Shown piece after piece: positions 23,907-33,014 of a DNA stretch of 61,759 bases. The stretch covers positions 1 to 61,759 of the forward strand of contig CALBGP010000010.1 in NCBI GenBank assembly GCA_937892845.1, in the 5' to 3' direction. Numbering within the stretch: the stretch's first letter is position 1; each line of letters starts with the position of its first letter. Position numbers and translations under genes: made by a program. Origin of the DNA: an uncultured Eggerthellaceae bacterium (GTDB taxonomy: Bacteria > Actinomycetota > Coriobacteriia > Coriobacteriales > Eggerthellaceae). The notes beneath the pieces are model-generated. The model was not told the DNA's origin, made no database searches, and worked only from the letters and a program-made list of their open reading frames with translations.

Positions 23907-26900
23907 CTACGCTTGCGAATGTCCGGCCCGGCCGTCAACAGACGCCCGATTGCCAACCTTCTGGGCGGCATCGGCGATGATTTCCGCCGCACGGGCCGAA
24001 GAGCAGATGGTCACGTTCTTCGACGGCAGCGAATTCAAGAACGTCTTTCCGTATCCCTTGGTCAGCAGGCGGCGATCAGCCAAAACCAGCACTCCTGTGT
24101 CGGTCGAAGACCTGATCAGCCTGCCGGCTGCCTGCTTGATCTCGATAACGGCCTGAGGCAGGGTGTAATGGGCCCATGCCCGGTCATCACGCAAAGCGCG
24201 CTCACAGGACAGCGGATCGGTGGGCTTGGCGAAGGGCAGCTTGGGAATCACCACGCCTTTAAGCGTTGCGCCGGGCGCATCGAATCCCTCCCAGAAGCTC
24301 TTGAGGGCGAACAGCGAGAGATGTTCATCCGCCAGGAAGTCATCGCGCAGCCCTTTGGTGGACACACCCCATTTCTGGCACACCAGACGAAGGTCCGCTT
24401 CCTTCAACTGAGGGGACACGACATCAAAACACGCTTCCATCTCCCGACGATTGGTGAACAGCGTCAGCATGCTTCCGTTTTGGGCAAGGTGCAACTCGGC
24501 CAGCAGACTTTGAAGCGCCGGCAGATAGTCCTTGCTGGACGGCTCTGGGATATCATCGATCACCAGAACGCGCATATTCGTATCGAAGTCATAGCTTGAG
24601 CCCAACATGCGGTCATTTGCGCGGCTCGCTTCACCGCAGTTCAAACCCAACGCACTATGGAATGTTCCGAAATCTTCGCCAACCGTTATGGTTGCGCTGG
24701 CGAAGATCACGCTATCGGTATGCTCATACAGCGTCTGATTGAGAACATCACCCACATCCACAGGAGCGCCCGCAAGCTCTTCGACCACGCGGTCGGGTTT
24801 GCGGGACAGCTTCGCCGAGTAGACGAAGCGGGGATCGGCCTTTTCCAGGATGAGCTCCGCAGCCTGCAGCATCTCTTTGGCTTCGATGACCACCGCAGCC
24901 GCTTCGCGCTGGCAATCCTCCATGCCGCCCACGCCTTCCAAAAACGCGACCAATTCGCTTGCATCGCGAACCAGACGCTCGCCCGATTCACAGAACTCCG
25001 CAGCGAATCCCCGCAGCGCCTGGAATTCTTCCGTCGCGCGAACTTCGTCATTGATCCACAGCTCGATGGTCTCATAGTGGCGATTTGACGGTTCCTTATC
25101 GCATGCCACCAGGTCTTTCATGTGGTGGGCGAACTCGGTTGCAGTCTGAGCGAACGCCGCTGCGCTGCGGCGGGCACGCTCCGTCATGGTGAAGAACAGG
25201 GTTGCAGACTCGGTCGGTTTCTCCCTGTCGAAGGAACCTTGACGCTCGCAGCGCACGAAGACGTTGCGCTTCGCATCCTCGGATGCGAGCTTGTTCGCCA
25301 GGCGCACCATGTCTATGGCCTCAAGATGCACAGCCAGCGCTCGGCGCGCTTCGGATTCGGCTCCATGGGCCTCATCGACCGCCCACAACCTGATGGGAGG
25401 CAGAAGACCGCCATCAGCAGCAATGTCGCAGAACAGAAGGGAATGGTTCGTAACCACGATATCGGCGTTTTCGGCCCGCTTGCGCTGCCCGTGGACGAAG
25501 CAATTCGTTCCGAAGAACGGACACTTGCGACGCATACAATCGCGCGACGTGGTGGTGATGGCGTAACGCGGGACGGCACGGTAATCCAGCTTGAGGTCGT
25601 CGATATCGTCGTATTCGGTCTGTTCGATGAAACTCAGCAGCGCGCCGATGCTCGGTGCCTGGCTGATGGGCTTGCCCGCTATCAGGGGAGATTTCGCCCC
25701 ATCTTGCATCATGCGATTGATGCGGTAGAGACACGGGTAATGCGAAAAACCCTTGAGCGGAACGTAAGTCAGCTTGCGGCCAACCGTTTCACGAAGGCCC
25801 TCGTCAAGCAGGGGAAGCTCTTTGTACACGATTTGATCCAGCAGCGCATTCGTTTTGGTGGCGACGCCCACTGGCACATTGTTGCGCACGGCGGTGAGAA
25901 CCGAGGGTACCAGGTACGCCATGGACTTGCCCACGCCCGTCCCTGCTTCAACCACAAGATTTTTCGATGTTGAGAACGCGCGCAGCACCTCTTCGGCCAT
26001 GGCAACCTGCTCACGACGGGGTTCGAAATCCTCATACAGGCGTCCCACCAGACCGCGTGCCGTAAACGCCTCTTCGATCTCTTCAGGCGAAGGGAATTCC
26101 AAAACCTTCTCCGCTTGGCGCTGGGCTGCAAGGCGAATATTGGAAACCGACGCATCCGCCTCACGTATTCCCACGGCCTCTAGGGCTTCTTCGAAATTGC
26201 GGGCGGCGCGAGCCGAGGTTTCCCCCATCACCTTGCGCAAACGAGTGGCACGGGTCGCACGCAGATTGAAGGGGTAGCGGCGACTTTCGATGGAAGGGCC
26301 GTCGGGATTTTCCGCCTCCGCGACAGCTTCTTGCAAGTCAGCGATTCGGACGAAGACCTCCCCGGTGGGCCATTGCTGCGCATCCGTCAGTTCGGAGATG
26401 CAGCGCACCAGGTCAATGGGCATGTTTGCAATAGCAGCCAAAAGAATCCTGTACACCGCGCACAAAGCCTCGACGTCAGCATCGGCCCGATGCGTCGATA
26501 TGGGCGCGTCGAATGCACGGACCAAATCGATAAGCCTATGGGAACGCAGACGAGGCAGGGCGATGCGCGCCAAATCCAGCGAGTCGACCCAAAGGTTTTC
26601 CGTCAAAGGAGAGCCCTCCTCATGGCGGGTTGCCGTGAACGTGCGGTCGAATTCGGCATTATGGGCCACAACCATGGAATCGCCGACGAATTCCACCAGG
26701 CGCTCCAGAGCCTCAGCGGGCGAAGGCGCATCAGCCACGTCCTCATCATGGATATCGGTCAGACGGGCAACATCTTCCGGGATGGGATGGCCGGGGTTCA
26801 CGAAGGTCACGAACCATTCCGTGATTTCACCCCGCTCCATCCTTGCGGCGGCAATCTGGGTCAGCTCGTCGCTTTTGAAGGAAAATCCCGTGGTTTCGGT

Positions 26901-27083
26901 ATCCAAAACCACCACATTGCGGTCGAGGATGCCGAAATCCGCCTTGGCGGCATACTCCGCCAACGATGCGTAGCGTTCGCGTATGTCCAACGGCGTGCCG
27001 TCAATGACATATGCGTCCATCCGTGTCTTCTGCATATTCACCCAATCCGCGAGTTGTTGTAAGGTATGGAGCACGCCGCCCAT
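23907..27083 (-). CDS. DinG-type DNA helicase with N-terminal DEDD exonuclease
   Basis: 1058 residues. Residues ~35-200 are a DnaQ-like 3'-5' exonuclease (VVLDTETTGF, VAHNAEFDRTF, HRADADVEA). The superfamily 2 helicase follows: Walker A VEAGTGVGKSMAYLVP (~378), four Cys of an iron-sulfur cluster in SRDCMRRKCPFFGTNC (~512), DEAH box AVDEAHGAE (~567), and C-terminal motifs SLFALKSFWEGFDAPG and QAAGRLIRS. This is the firmicute/actinobacterial DinG architecture. Expected to unwind 5'-overhang DNA, D-loops or R-loops in repair. The length is slightly above the usual ~900. Confidence 0.9.
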   Translation of the reverse strand: MGGVLHTLQQLADWVNMQKTRMDAYVIDGTPLDIRERYASLAEYAAKADFGILDRNVVVLDTETTGFSFKSDELTQIAAARMERGEITEWFVTFVNPGHPIPEDVARLTDIHDEDVADAPSPAEALERLVEFVGDSMVVAHNAEFDRTFTATRHEEGSPLTENLWVDSLDLARIALPRLRSHRLIDLVRAFDAPISTHRADADVEALCAVYRILLAAIANMPIDLVRCISELTDAQQWPTGEVFVRIADLQEAVAEAENPDGPSIESRRYPFNLRATRATRLRKVMGETSARAARNFEEALEAVGIREADASVSNIRLAAQRQAEKVLEFPSPEEIEEAFTARGLVGRLYEDFEPRREQVAMAEEVLRAFSTSKNLVVEAGTGVGKSMAYLVPSVLTAVRNNVPVGVATKTNALLDQIVYKELPLLDEGLRETVGRKLTYVPLKGFSHYPCLYRINRMMQDGAKSPLIAGKPISQAPSIGALLSFIEQTEYDDIDDLKLDYRAVPRYAITTTSRDCMRRKCPFFGTNCFVHGQRKRAENADIVVTNHSLLFCDIAADGGLLPPIRLWAVDEAHGAESEARRALAVHLEAIDMVRLANKLASEDAKRNVFVRCERQGSFDREKPTESATLFFTMTERARRSAAAFAQTATEFAHHMKDLVACDKEPSNRHYETIELWINDEVRATEEFQALRGFAAEFCESGERLVRDASELVAFLEGVGGMEDCQREAAAVVIEAKEMLQAAELILEKADPRFVYSAKLSRKPDRVVEELAGAPVDVGDVLNQTLYEHTDSVIFASATITVGEDFGTFHSALGLNCGEASRANDRMLGSSYDFDTNMRVLVIDDIPEPSSKDYLPALQSLLAELHLAQNGSMLTLFTNRREMEACFDVVSPQLKEADLRLVCQKWGVSTKGLRDDFLADEHLSLFALKSFWEGFDAPGATLKGVVIPKLPFAKPTDPLSCERALRDDRAWAHYTLPQAVIEIKQAAGRLIRSSTDTGVLVLADRRLLTKGYGKTFLNSLPSKNVTICSSARAAEIIADAAQKVGNRASVDGRAGHSQA

Positions 27084-27191
27084 TTCGGCAGGCGCTCATC
27101 CGCGCATCACGCGCGCGTGCATGATTCCAAACAGACTATCATGAATGCCGCCTTGTCATTGAACAGCGGCAGAAAGACCACAGAGGTTCTC

Positions 27192-27854
27192 ATGGCTTCA
27201 TTCAACCCTGCAGACCTGTACTTCGGCTGCTACGCACGCTTCAACACCGTCGATCAGAAATCCGGTGCCGCTTTGGCCGGCCCCGATGTTGCCGTCGGTG
27301 ACATCGGCGAGATCGAATGGGAGACAGACGAAGAGGGGCGCCAGCGCGCGTGGCTGCGCAACCCCTATGGAGCGCGCATGGGTTTTCTGGACGCCCATTC
27401 CTCTTACAAGCTTGCCGTGTACCACGCTAAGGAATGGACCATCCGTTACGTTTTGAGCTTTACCGCCTACACGGAAGAGGACGAAGGCGGAAGCTATTGG
27501 GGCCAGGTTGCCATCATCGCCTATCCGCCGCGCTATGCGGACCGCTTCGAGCCCTTCGTCAAGAAGTTCGCCCAGGTTGCCGCTGATGGTTCACGCCCCG
27601 ACCCCGACCTTCGCGCTGCAAGCCTGCAGCAGGTTCTCGATGACGTCGAATCGTGGAAACCCACCAACAAAGTCAAGATTCCCGGCGGTTCCGGTGGCAA
27701 GACGGTCATCCTGAAAGACCACCGCACCGTACACGACAAGGTGCTGGATAAAGGACGTTCCCGCAATATCGGCTGCTACATCATCTCCATTGCGTTCATC
27801 GTCCTTTTGGTGGCCGGCGCTGCATGGCTTTTGCACGCCATGGGGCTGTTCTGA
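27192..27854 (+). CDS. Hypothetical protein with C-terminal membrane anchor (220 aa)
   Basis: Not recognised. The first ~180 residues form a soluble beta-rich domain (MASFNPADLYFGCYARFNTVDQKSG, GDIGEIEWETDEEGRQRAWL, WTIRYVLSFTAYTEEDEGGSYWGQVAIIAYPP). A terminal membrane helix follows (IGCYIISIAFIVLLVAGAAWLLHAM), making it a tail-anchored protein. The ATG at 27192 follows AGAGG; two upstream in-frame starts are less convincing. It is divergent from dinG. The gap to the next gene (27855-28051) contains a 10-bp inverted repeat CCATTACCCA/TGGGTAATGG at 27986-28007. Confidence 0.65.
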   Translation: MASFNPADLYFGCYARFNTVDQKSGAALAGPDVAVGDIGEIEWETDEEGRQRAWLRNPYGARMGFLDAHSSYKLAVYHAKEWTIRYVLSFTAYTEEDEGGSYWGQVAIIAYPPRYADRFEPFVKKFAQVAADGSRPDPDLRAASLQQVLDDVESWKPTNKVKIPGGSGGKTVILKDHRTVHDKVLDKGRSRNIGCYIISIAFIVLLVAGAAWLLHAMGLF

Positions 27855-28051
27855 TCCAAACCGAATTCGCACCTGAAGCGCACACTGCTTCGACTCAGCA
27901 TCGATAACCAATGATTCAGATTCACAAACAGCCATGAGACACCCCTTCCCATAGCCGAAAGCATATCTAATCCAATCATTTACCCCCATTACCCAAATGG
28001 GTAATGGTATGTGGTATTTTCAAACCGCTTCGTCACCCTATCAGAAGAGCT

Positions 28052-28738
28052 TTATTCACTCCCATTGCCCTCATGAGGTGCTGCGCCGCATTCGAAATGG
28101 AATCGCACTATCCCAAGATCAATCTTCACACACGGACCAATTCCCGCTCGGAGAGATACTGTGTCCCCGCGGCCGATGATTTTGAATTTCTGCTGATTGA
28201 GGGCAGTAGGCGCTAAAAGCGCAGCCCGTACGCCTCTCGAGAACCACTCAGGAGATTCACCCTCATACACCGATACCCGATCTGCCGATTTCGAGCGCCG
28301 AGGTTTCCCCTGATTCTTGCCTTTACCCAATGCGATAACCGCAATTAGCTTCTCATCAGGCATTACCGTGAATACCCCTGGTATTTTCCTGTATGTGAGC
28401 GCCGCCCAGCAAGTATTCAAGCCAAGCATCTGTGCTTCCAGGGCAAGTCTTTCGCCGTAATAGCCACAACGCTCATCCAAGTCTTCGGCGCGCTTGCCCA
28501 CCAACGCAACATAGTCAGTCACCCCACGAAATGTTCCGTAATGAGCCATCAGGCCGCTAAACACCTGCTTCTCTCCCGTAACAAGCTGAAATCGCAAGTT
28601 GCCATCAATGTTGCACCTGTCCACACAAGCACGGAGCGCCGCAATATCCTGCGGCGCCAACGGTTCTTCCTCATATTGACGGACACTGTGCCTTGATGCG
28701 ATTGCTTCCAAATAGAAGCTTGCAGTTTCGCCATCCAT
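28052..28738 (-). CDS. Nitroreductase-family flavoprotein
   Basis: 228 residues. ASRHSVRQYEEEPLAPQDIAALRACVD is the nitroreductase start, with RHSVR contacting FMN phosphate. CGYYGERLALEAQMLGLNTCWAALTYRK matches the central helix of the family, and VIALGKGKNQGKPRRSK the C-terminal part. It probably reduces a nitro or quinone-like substrate with NAD(P)H, or is an FMN-dependent redox partner; the substrate is unknown. Its ATG overlaps the ddl stop codon by one base (TAATG), so its translation is coupled to cell-wall enzyme Ddl, an unusual pairing. Confidence 0.87.
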   Translation of the reverse strand: MDGETASFYLEAIASRHSVRQYEEEPLAPQDIAALRACVDRCNIDGNLRFQLVTGEKQVFSGLMAHYGTFRGVTDYVALVGKRAEDLDERCGYYGERLALEAQMLGLNTCWAALTYRKIPGVFTVMPDEKLIAVIALGKGKNQGKPRRSKSADRVSVYEGESPEWFSRGVRAALLAPTALNQQKFKIIGRGDTVSLRAGIGPCVKIDLGIVRFHFECGAAPHEGNGSE

Positions 28739-29700
28739 TATTTCTCAAGAGCAAGAGCGACAAGCTTCTCGCAAAGCTGCGGAAACTCGATGCCTGCAGC
28801 GCGAGCCGCGTCAGGAACCAGCGACGTTCCAGTCATACCTGGCAGCGTGTTGGTTTCAAGAATCCAGCACTGACCTTCAGCATCAAGGATTATGTCGCTG
28901 CGAGAAATCCCTCGACAGCCAAGGACAGCATGTGCGGCAAGTGCCATATCCTGAGCCTGTTCGGCCTGAACAGGCGTCAGGGGAGCAGGGCAGAGATGAC
29001 GGCTGCCGCCGGCTGCATACTTAGCATGGTAGTTGTAGAACTCATCCTCAGTTGCCACAATCTGAATCACAGGCAATGCAACAGGCTCTTCATTCCCCAT
29101 TACTGCTACAGTCAATTCGGTGCCCTCAACAAAACCCTCGACCAGAGCTTCCTCATCGACGGACAGCGCAGTTTCAAGTGCAGCCGGAAGGTCTTCGGAA
29201 GCTCGAACAATGGTCATGCCAAGAGAGCTGCCTTCGGTTGCCGGCTTCACTACGCACGGAAGTCCACCAACCGACTCCAGGATCTCCTCCATATCTTGAT
29301 CGTCCAGGATATCCGCAGCGCCAACCGTCTGAGAAGGGGCCACACGAAGTCCTGCCAGCTCATAGAGCTCTTTTGCCTTGGATTTATTGATAGCCATTGC
29401 ACTCGCGAGCACACCAGAACCCGTATAGGGAATCCCCGCCGTTTCCAGGAACCCCTGAATGGTACCGTCTTCGCCGCCACGGCCATGCAACGCCAAGAAT
29501 GCCACGTCGAAGCCACCCTCCAGCAAGCGAACCAGATCGGCTTTCTCTGCAGAATCAATGAGTTCAACCTCAAAGCCGATTTCCCTCAGAGCAGCGGCGC
29601 TGGATTTGCCGGAATTGAGAGACACTTCACGCTCTCCGCTGATTCCTCCGTAGACCACGGCCACTTTATAATCAGAAGCATTCCCTGAATATGCCATCAT
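28738..29700 (-). CDS. ddl: D-alanine--D-alanine ligase
   Basis: 320 residues. It joins two D-Ala with ATP for peptidoglycan precursor synthesis in the cytosol. KVAVVYGGISGEREVSLNSG is the N-terminal signature, ALHGRGGEDGTIQGFLE the substrate loop, and YTGSGVLASAMAINKSKAKEL the second domain start. GSSLGMTIV and the C-terminal CWILETNTLPGMTGTSL metal/ATP region are intact. The start is taken at the Met-Met-Ala-Tyr position, giving the usual ~8 residues before the first strand; an upstream ATG at 29742 is possible. It forms an operon with the nitroreductase. Confidence 0.92.
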   Translation of the reverse strand: MMAYSGNASDYKVAVVYGGISGEREVSLNSGKSSAAALREIGFEVELIDSAEKADLVRLLEGGFDVAFLALHGRGGEDGTIQGFLETAGIPYTGSGVLASAMAINKSKAKELYELAGLRVAPSQTVGAADILDDQDMEEILESVGGLPCVVKPATEGSSLGMTIVRASEDLPAALETALSVDEEALVEGFVEGTELTVAVMGNEEPVALPVIQIVATEDEFYNYHAKYAAGGSRHLCPAPLTPVQAEQAQDMALAAHAVLGCRGISRSDIILDAEGQCWILETNTLPGMTGTSLVPDAARAAGIEFPQLCEKLVALALEK

Positions 29701-29813
29701 CTCACCAATCTTCTTGTTGACGCGGTCTACGGAGTCCAACATGGGAGCCCATGCAAACCGCTGTTTACGACTCCGACAATATAACGCAACAGACGCGTAT
29801 TCGGTGATTTTCG

Positions 29814-29865
29814 TTGACAGAAAGCTCTGAAGCAGTATCATTATTGATACTTATTGATATTTAGT
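29814..29865 (+). promoter_or_regulatory. Promoter and operator of the rubrerythrin gene
   Basis: -35 TTGACA (29814-29819) and -10 TATCAT (29836-29841) are 16 bases apart. The -10 box is part of TATCA-ttat-TGATA, followed by a second TTATTGATAT. AT-rich repeats covering a -10 box suggest a Fur/PerR-type or other redox regulator, which would fit a peroxide-defence gene. Confidence 0.6.
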
Positions 29866-29887
29866 CCCAATAAGGTTAGGAGACATC

Positions 29888-30385
29888 ATGAAGGTTTATC
29901 GTTGCAAAGCTTGCGGCTATCTGCACGTTGGTTCCGCACCTGAAGAGTGCCCCATGTGCCACGGTCCCCAGAGCCTGTTCTCTGAATACGAGGTTCCCAA
30001 CGTTGCCGGCACCAAGACCGCCGAAAACCTTGCCGCAGCTTTCGCTGGCGAATCCCAGGCAAACCGCAAGTACACCCTGTGGCAGCAGATTGCCAAGGAT
30101 TCCGGAGACGAAGCCTCCGCTGCAGCATTCGACCGCCCCATGGCCGAAGAAACCGCCCATGCACTTTCCGAGGCAATCTACCTTGGCATGTTCGGCGATG
30201 TGAAGACCAACCTTCAGAACGCTGCCGAAGGTGAGCGCTACGAAGAAGAGAACATGTACCCCGAATTCGCTAAGGTCGCTGAAGAAGAAGGCTTCCCCGA
30301 GATTGCTCATTTCTTCAAGATGACTGCTCATTTTGAGGGTCAGCACAAGCAGGGCTATGCCGAGGCTGCTGCCAAACTTCAGTAA
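29888..30385 (+). CDS. Rubrerythrin (rubredoxin-first type)
   Basis: 165 residues. It reduces hydrogen peroxide in anaerobes. The N-terminus is a rubredoxin-like iron site (YRCKACGYLHVGSAPEECPMCHG, two CxxC). The rest is a ferritin-like di-iron four-helix domain with FAGESQANRKYTLW, EETAHALSEA, GERYEEENMYPEFAKVAEEEGF and FEGQHKQGY supplying the Glu/His ligands. Rubredoxin before the di-iron domain is the reverse rubrerythrin arrangement. AGGAGACATC precedes the ATG; the gene is monocistronic and ends at a strong terminator. Confidence 0.95.
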   Translation: MKVYRCKACGYLHVGSAPEECPMCHGPQSLFSEYEVPNVAGTKTAENLAAAFAGESQANRKYTLWQQIAKDSGDEASAAAFDRPMAEETAHALSEAIYLGMFGDVKTNLQNAAEGERYEEENMYPEFAKVAEEEGFPEIAHFFKMTAHFEGQHKQGYAEAAAKLQ

Positions 30386-30407
30386 TCCCTGATATCTCAT
30401 TTACGCA

Positions 30408-30442
30408 AAAAGGGCGCCTAATGTTTGGGCGCCCTTTTTTAA
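30408..30442 (+). terminator. Bidirectional terminator, rubrerythrin / rlmN
   Basis: GGGCGCC and GGCGCCC arms with an A-run before and a T7 run after (30408-30442), 22 nt after the rubrerythrin stop. It also faces the end of the convergent rlmN gene at 30515. Confidence 0.85.
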
Positions 30443-30514
30443 TGGCATCATGTTGTAATGCTGATTTTAAAAACTCCAAATATCGGAATTCTGCAGACTG
30501 ATTAGACTCCAAAC

Positions 30515-31561
30515 CTATAGCGATGCTTTGTTTTTCAGTTGTCCACACGCTCCATCGATATCCTGGCCTCTGGAATTCCTTACCGTAGTCTCAATTCCGG
30601 CTTTCTGCATGACGATAACAAACCGCTGCATCGTTTTCGAAGTAGGCGGCTGCAAAGGAGAACCCTCAACGGAATTGATCGGAATCAAATTGACATGGCA
30701 GAGCATGCCTTCGCAGAAATCACGCAATGCATCCAGATGAGCGTCATCATCATTGACTCCATCGATCATGATGTACTCGAGGGTCACCCTTCTGTTGGTT
30801 TCCACCGTATAATCAACCAAAGCATTTTGGAGCTTTTCTAGGGATTGGTTTGCAACACGTGGCATCAATTCGTTTCTAGTCTTCTGTATTGCCGAATGAA
30901 GCGACACCGCCAAAGTAAATTGCTCAGGCTCCTTCATCCACTTGCGGATTCCATCAACAAGTCCGCATGTCGAGACCGTTATATGACGAGCACCAATTCC
31001 AACTGCTGCCGGATCATTCAATATCCTTAAAGCAGCGAGAACGTTGTCGTAATTCAAAAATGGCTCACCTTGGCCCATGGCAACAACATTGCTGACTCTC
31101 ATTCCCATGTCTTTTTCTGCGAGAACAATTTGATCAACCATCTCACCGGGAAGCAGATTCCTGGTGAATCCCTCTTTACCTGTTGCACAGAATGAACATT
31201 CCATTGGACAGCCGATTTGAGTTGAAAAACACACGGTCAATCTATCATCAGAAGGCATAGCCACCATTTCGGTGGTATTTCCATCATTGAATTCCACGAT
31301 ATACTTTCGTGTTCCATCCCTCGAGACTCTACGCTCTATTATTTTCGACTCGTATACAGGAGCTACCTCTTTGAGCTGATCCCGAAGCTTTGCTGGAAGA
31401 TTTGTCATCTCTTCATAGCTTGTCGCATGCTTCGCATATAGCCAATCATACAATTGTTTCACGCGAAACATTGGTTGTCCCAGAGAAGATAAGACCTGCT
31501 CAAGCCCTTGTTTTGAATATGCTTTTATTGGTTTTCCATTCTCAAAAGTATCCAAAATCAA
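30515..31561 (-). CDS. rlmN: Dual-specificity 23S rRNA A2503 / tRNA A37 C2-methyltransferase
   Basis: 348 residues, radical-SAM methylase. The CxxxCxxC cluster is CPMECSFC at about residue 118, followed by TGKEGFTRNL, VVAMGQGEPFLNYDNV and SLHSAI. The C-terminal catalytic Cys is in DIDGACGQL. MFRVKQLYDWLY near residue 33 is the conserved RlmN N-terminal element; its DNA (31455-31470) is a one-mismatch parS site. The length is typical. The last gene before the segregation cluster, it is separated from parB by a terminator. Confidence 0.96.
   Translation of the reverse strand: MILDTFENGKPIKAYSKQGLEQVLSSLGQPMFRVKQLYDWLYAKHATSYEEMTNLPAKLRDQLKEVAPVYESKIIERRVSRDGTRKYIVEFNDGNTTEMVAMPSDDRLTVCFSTQIGCPMECSFCATGKEGFTRNLLPGEMVDQIVLAEKDMGMRVSNVVAMGQGEPFLNYDNVLAALRILNDPAAVGIGARHITVSTCGLVDGIRKWMKEPEQFTLAVSLHSAIQKTRNELMPRVANQSLEKLQNALVDYTVETNRRVTLEYIMIDGVNDDDAHLDALRDFCEGMLCHVNLIPINSVEGSPLQPPTSKTMQRFVIVMQKAGIETTVRNSRGQDIDGACGQLKNKASL
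31455..31470. other. parS: parS-like site (one mismatch) inside rlmN
   Basis: TGTTTCACGCGAAACA differs from the consensus TGTTTCACGTGAAACA at one base. It lies within a conserved protein motif, so coding constraint could explain part of the match. Confidence 0.45.
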
Positions 31562-31604
31562 AATACCCGCTTCCTCAATATCTCGAGCTTTCCTTCGTTT
31601 GAAG

Positions 31605-31634
31605 AAAGCGGCATCCGGAGATGCCGCTTTTTCT
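31605..31634. terminator. Hairpin between parB and rlmN
   Basis: AAGCGGCATC-cgga-GATGCCGCTT followed by TTTC on the plus strand and TCTTC on the minus strand. It lies about 70 nt past the parB stop and should end the parAB transcript. Confidence 0.65.
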
Positions 31635-31703
31635 TTGCAGATCTAATCAATTGATTCCAACGATGACTCAACCCAGTGTCGCAACCGAAAATACGCCGAT
31701 TGA

Positions 31704-33014
31704 CTACGAATTAATCAACTCGAAAAGCCTTTGCAGATCGTCTTCGTCCTTGAATTCAATTTCAATCTTGTTTTTCCCATTTACATTCTTGATACGAACC
31801 TTCGTATCAAGGCTTTCACTCAAGTTTTTCGCAGCAACCTTAAAAGATTTAGGCAGGGGAGGTTTTTTCTCCTGCGCAGGAGTTTTAGGTTTCCCAGCTA
31901 GAAGTCTTGCAATTGCTTCTGCTTCACGAACGGTGAGCTTTTCTGCAATAAGTTTGTCAGTGAGCTTTTTGCGACCGTCTGCGGTAGGAATAGACAGAAT
32001 CGCACGCGCATGGCCAGCAGTAATTTTCTCTTCATAAAGCAACTGCTGAGCCTCTTCAGGCAATTCAAGCAAGCGAAGTGCATTTGCAATGGTCGAGCGG
32101 CCTTTTGAAACAGCGGCAGCAACTTCAGACTGTGTCTTTCCACCGCGCTCCATCATCCGCTTATACCCATAAGCTTCTTCGATAGGGTTCAGATCGCTAC
32201 GCTGAAGATTCTCAATCAGTGCAAGCTCAAGAACCTTCATATCGTCCGCTTCTTTAATGCGAACTGGAACCTGGGTCAAACCTAGGGATTTGCATGCCTG
32301 CCAACGACGTTCACCTGCAATGATTTGATATCCATCACCCATCTCCCTCACCAAGATAGGCTGGAGCAAACCATCTTTCTCAATCGAAGCAGCAAGCTCT
32401 TCAATTTCTTCAGGCTTGAAGTTGGTTCGCGGTTGATCCGGATTTGGCTTTATCAGACGCAAAGGAACTTCATCAAGAGCCTTTTTCTCATCATTTTGCT
32501 CATGGTCTGCTTCCTTTACAGGCTCAACCTGAGGCTTCTGAAGGACTGGGGTCGCTTGAGAAACACTGGCATTTGCGTTTTTTACCATAGGATCTCGAGG
32601 TTTCACCTCTTTAATCCGAACCCCATCATCCTCTTCGATATATTCCTTATTCGCAACAACACTCTTAACAGGTGTCACTGCCGCAGGTATCTCGATCTTT
32701 TTTTCAGATGCTACCGATGTAACACTTTCAGCTTCTGGCTTAATGGAAGTCACGTCAGTGTTTTTAAGGCGCTGGACAGGCTTGTTTAATGGCTGCTGAT
32801 CCTGCTGGATAGTCTCTCTCTCATCTTGTGCAAGATCCTCTTCACGAATTATCTGTCGTTCTACTTTTTTTACCGGCTGAACCTGCTGAGGAACAGGGGA
32901 GGAAGTAGCCGCACTTTGCTTCGCTTGACGGAGTTCCTGTTCCAAGGGAGCTTCATATCCGCCCATCAGAGAATTCAGGCCGCGCCCGAGACCGCTCTTA
33001 TTGTTTTTAGCCAC
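31704..33014 (-). CDS. parB: Chromosome-partitioning protein ParB (CTPase/parS clamp)
   Basis: 436 residues, longer than the usual ~290 because of a ~175-residue Lys/Glu/Pro-rich disordered insert after the MAKNNKSGLGRGLNSLMGG start. The ParB/Srx core follows: VPLRLIKPNPDQPRTNFKPEEIEELAASI, then QIIAGERRWQACKSLGL (the GERRW CTP motif), and the DNA-binding helix-turn-helix KTQSEVAAAVSKGRSTIANALRLLELP. The C-terminal dimer domain ends KNKIEIEFKDEDDLQRLFELI. It loads on the parS sites spread over 31.4-36.8 kb. The start overlaps the parA end by 8 bases. Confidence 0.95.
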   Translation of the reverse strand: MAKNNKSGLGRGLNSLMGGYEAPLEQELRQAKQSAATSSPVPQQVQPVKKVERQIIREEDLAQDERETIQQDQQPLNKPVQRLKNTDVTSIKPEAESVTSVASEKKIEIPAAVTPVKSVVANKEYIEEDDGVRIKEVKPRDPMVKNANASVSQATPVLQKPQVEPVKEADHEQNDEKKALDEVPLRLIKPNPDQPRTNFKPEEIEELAASIEKDGLLQPILVREMGDGYQIIAGERRWQACKSLGLTQVPVRIKEADDMKVLELALIENLQRSDLNPIEEAYGYKRMMERGGKTQSEVAAAVSKGRSTIANALRLLELPEEAQQLLYEEKITAGHARAILSIPTADGRKKLTDKLIAEKLTVREAEAIARLLAGKPKTPAQEKKPPLPKSFKVAAKNLSESLDTKVRIKNVNGKNKIEIEFKDEDDLQRLFELINS

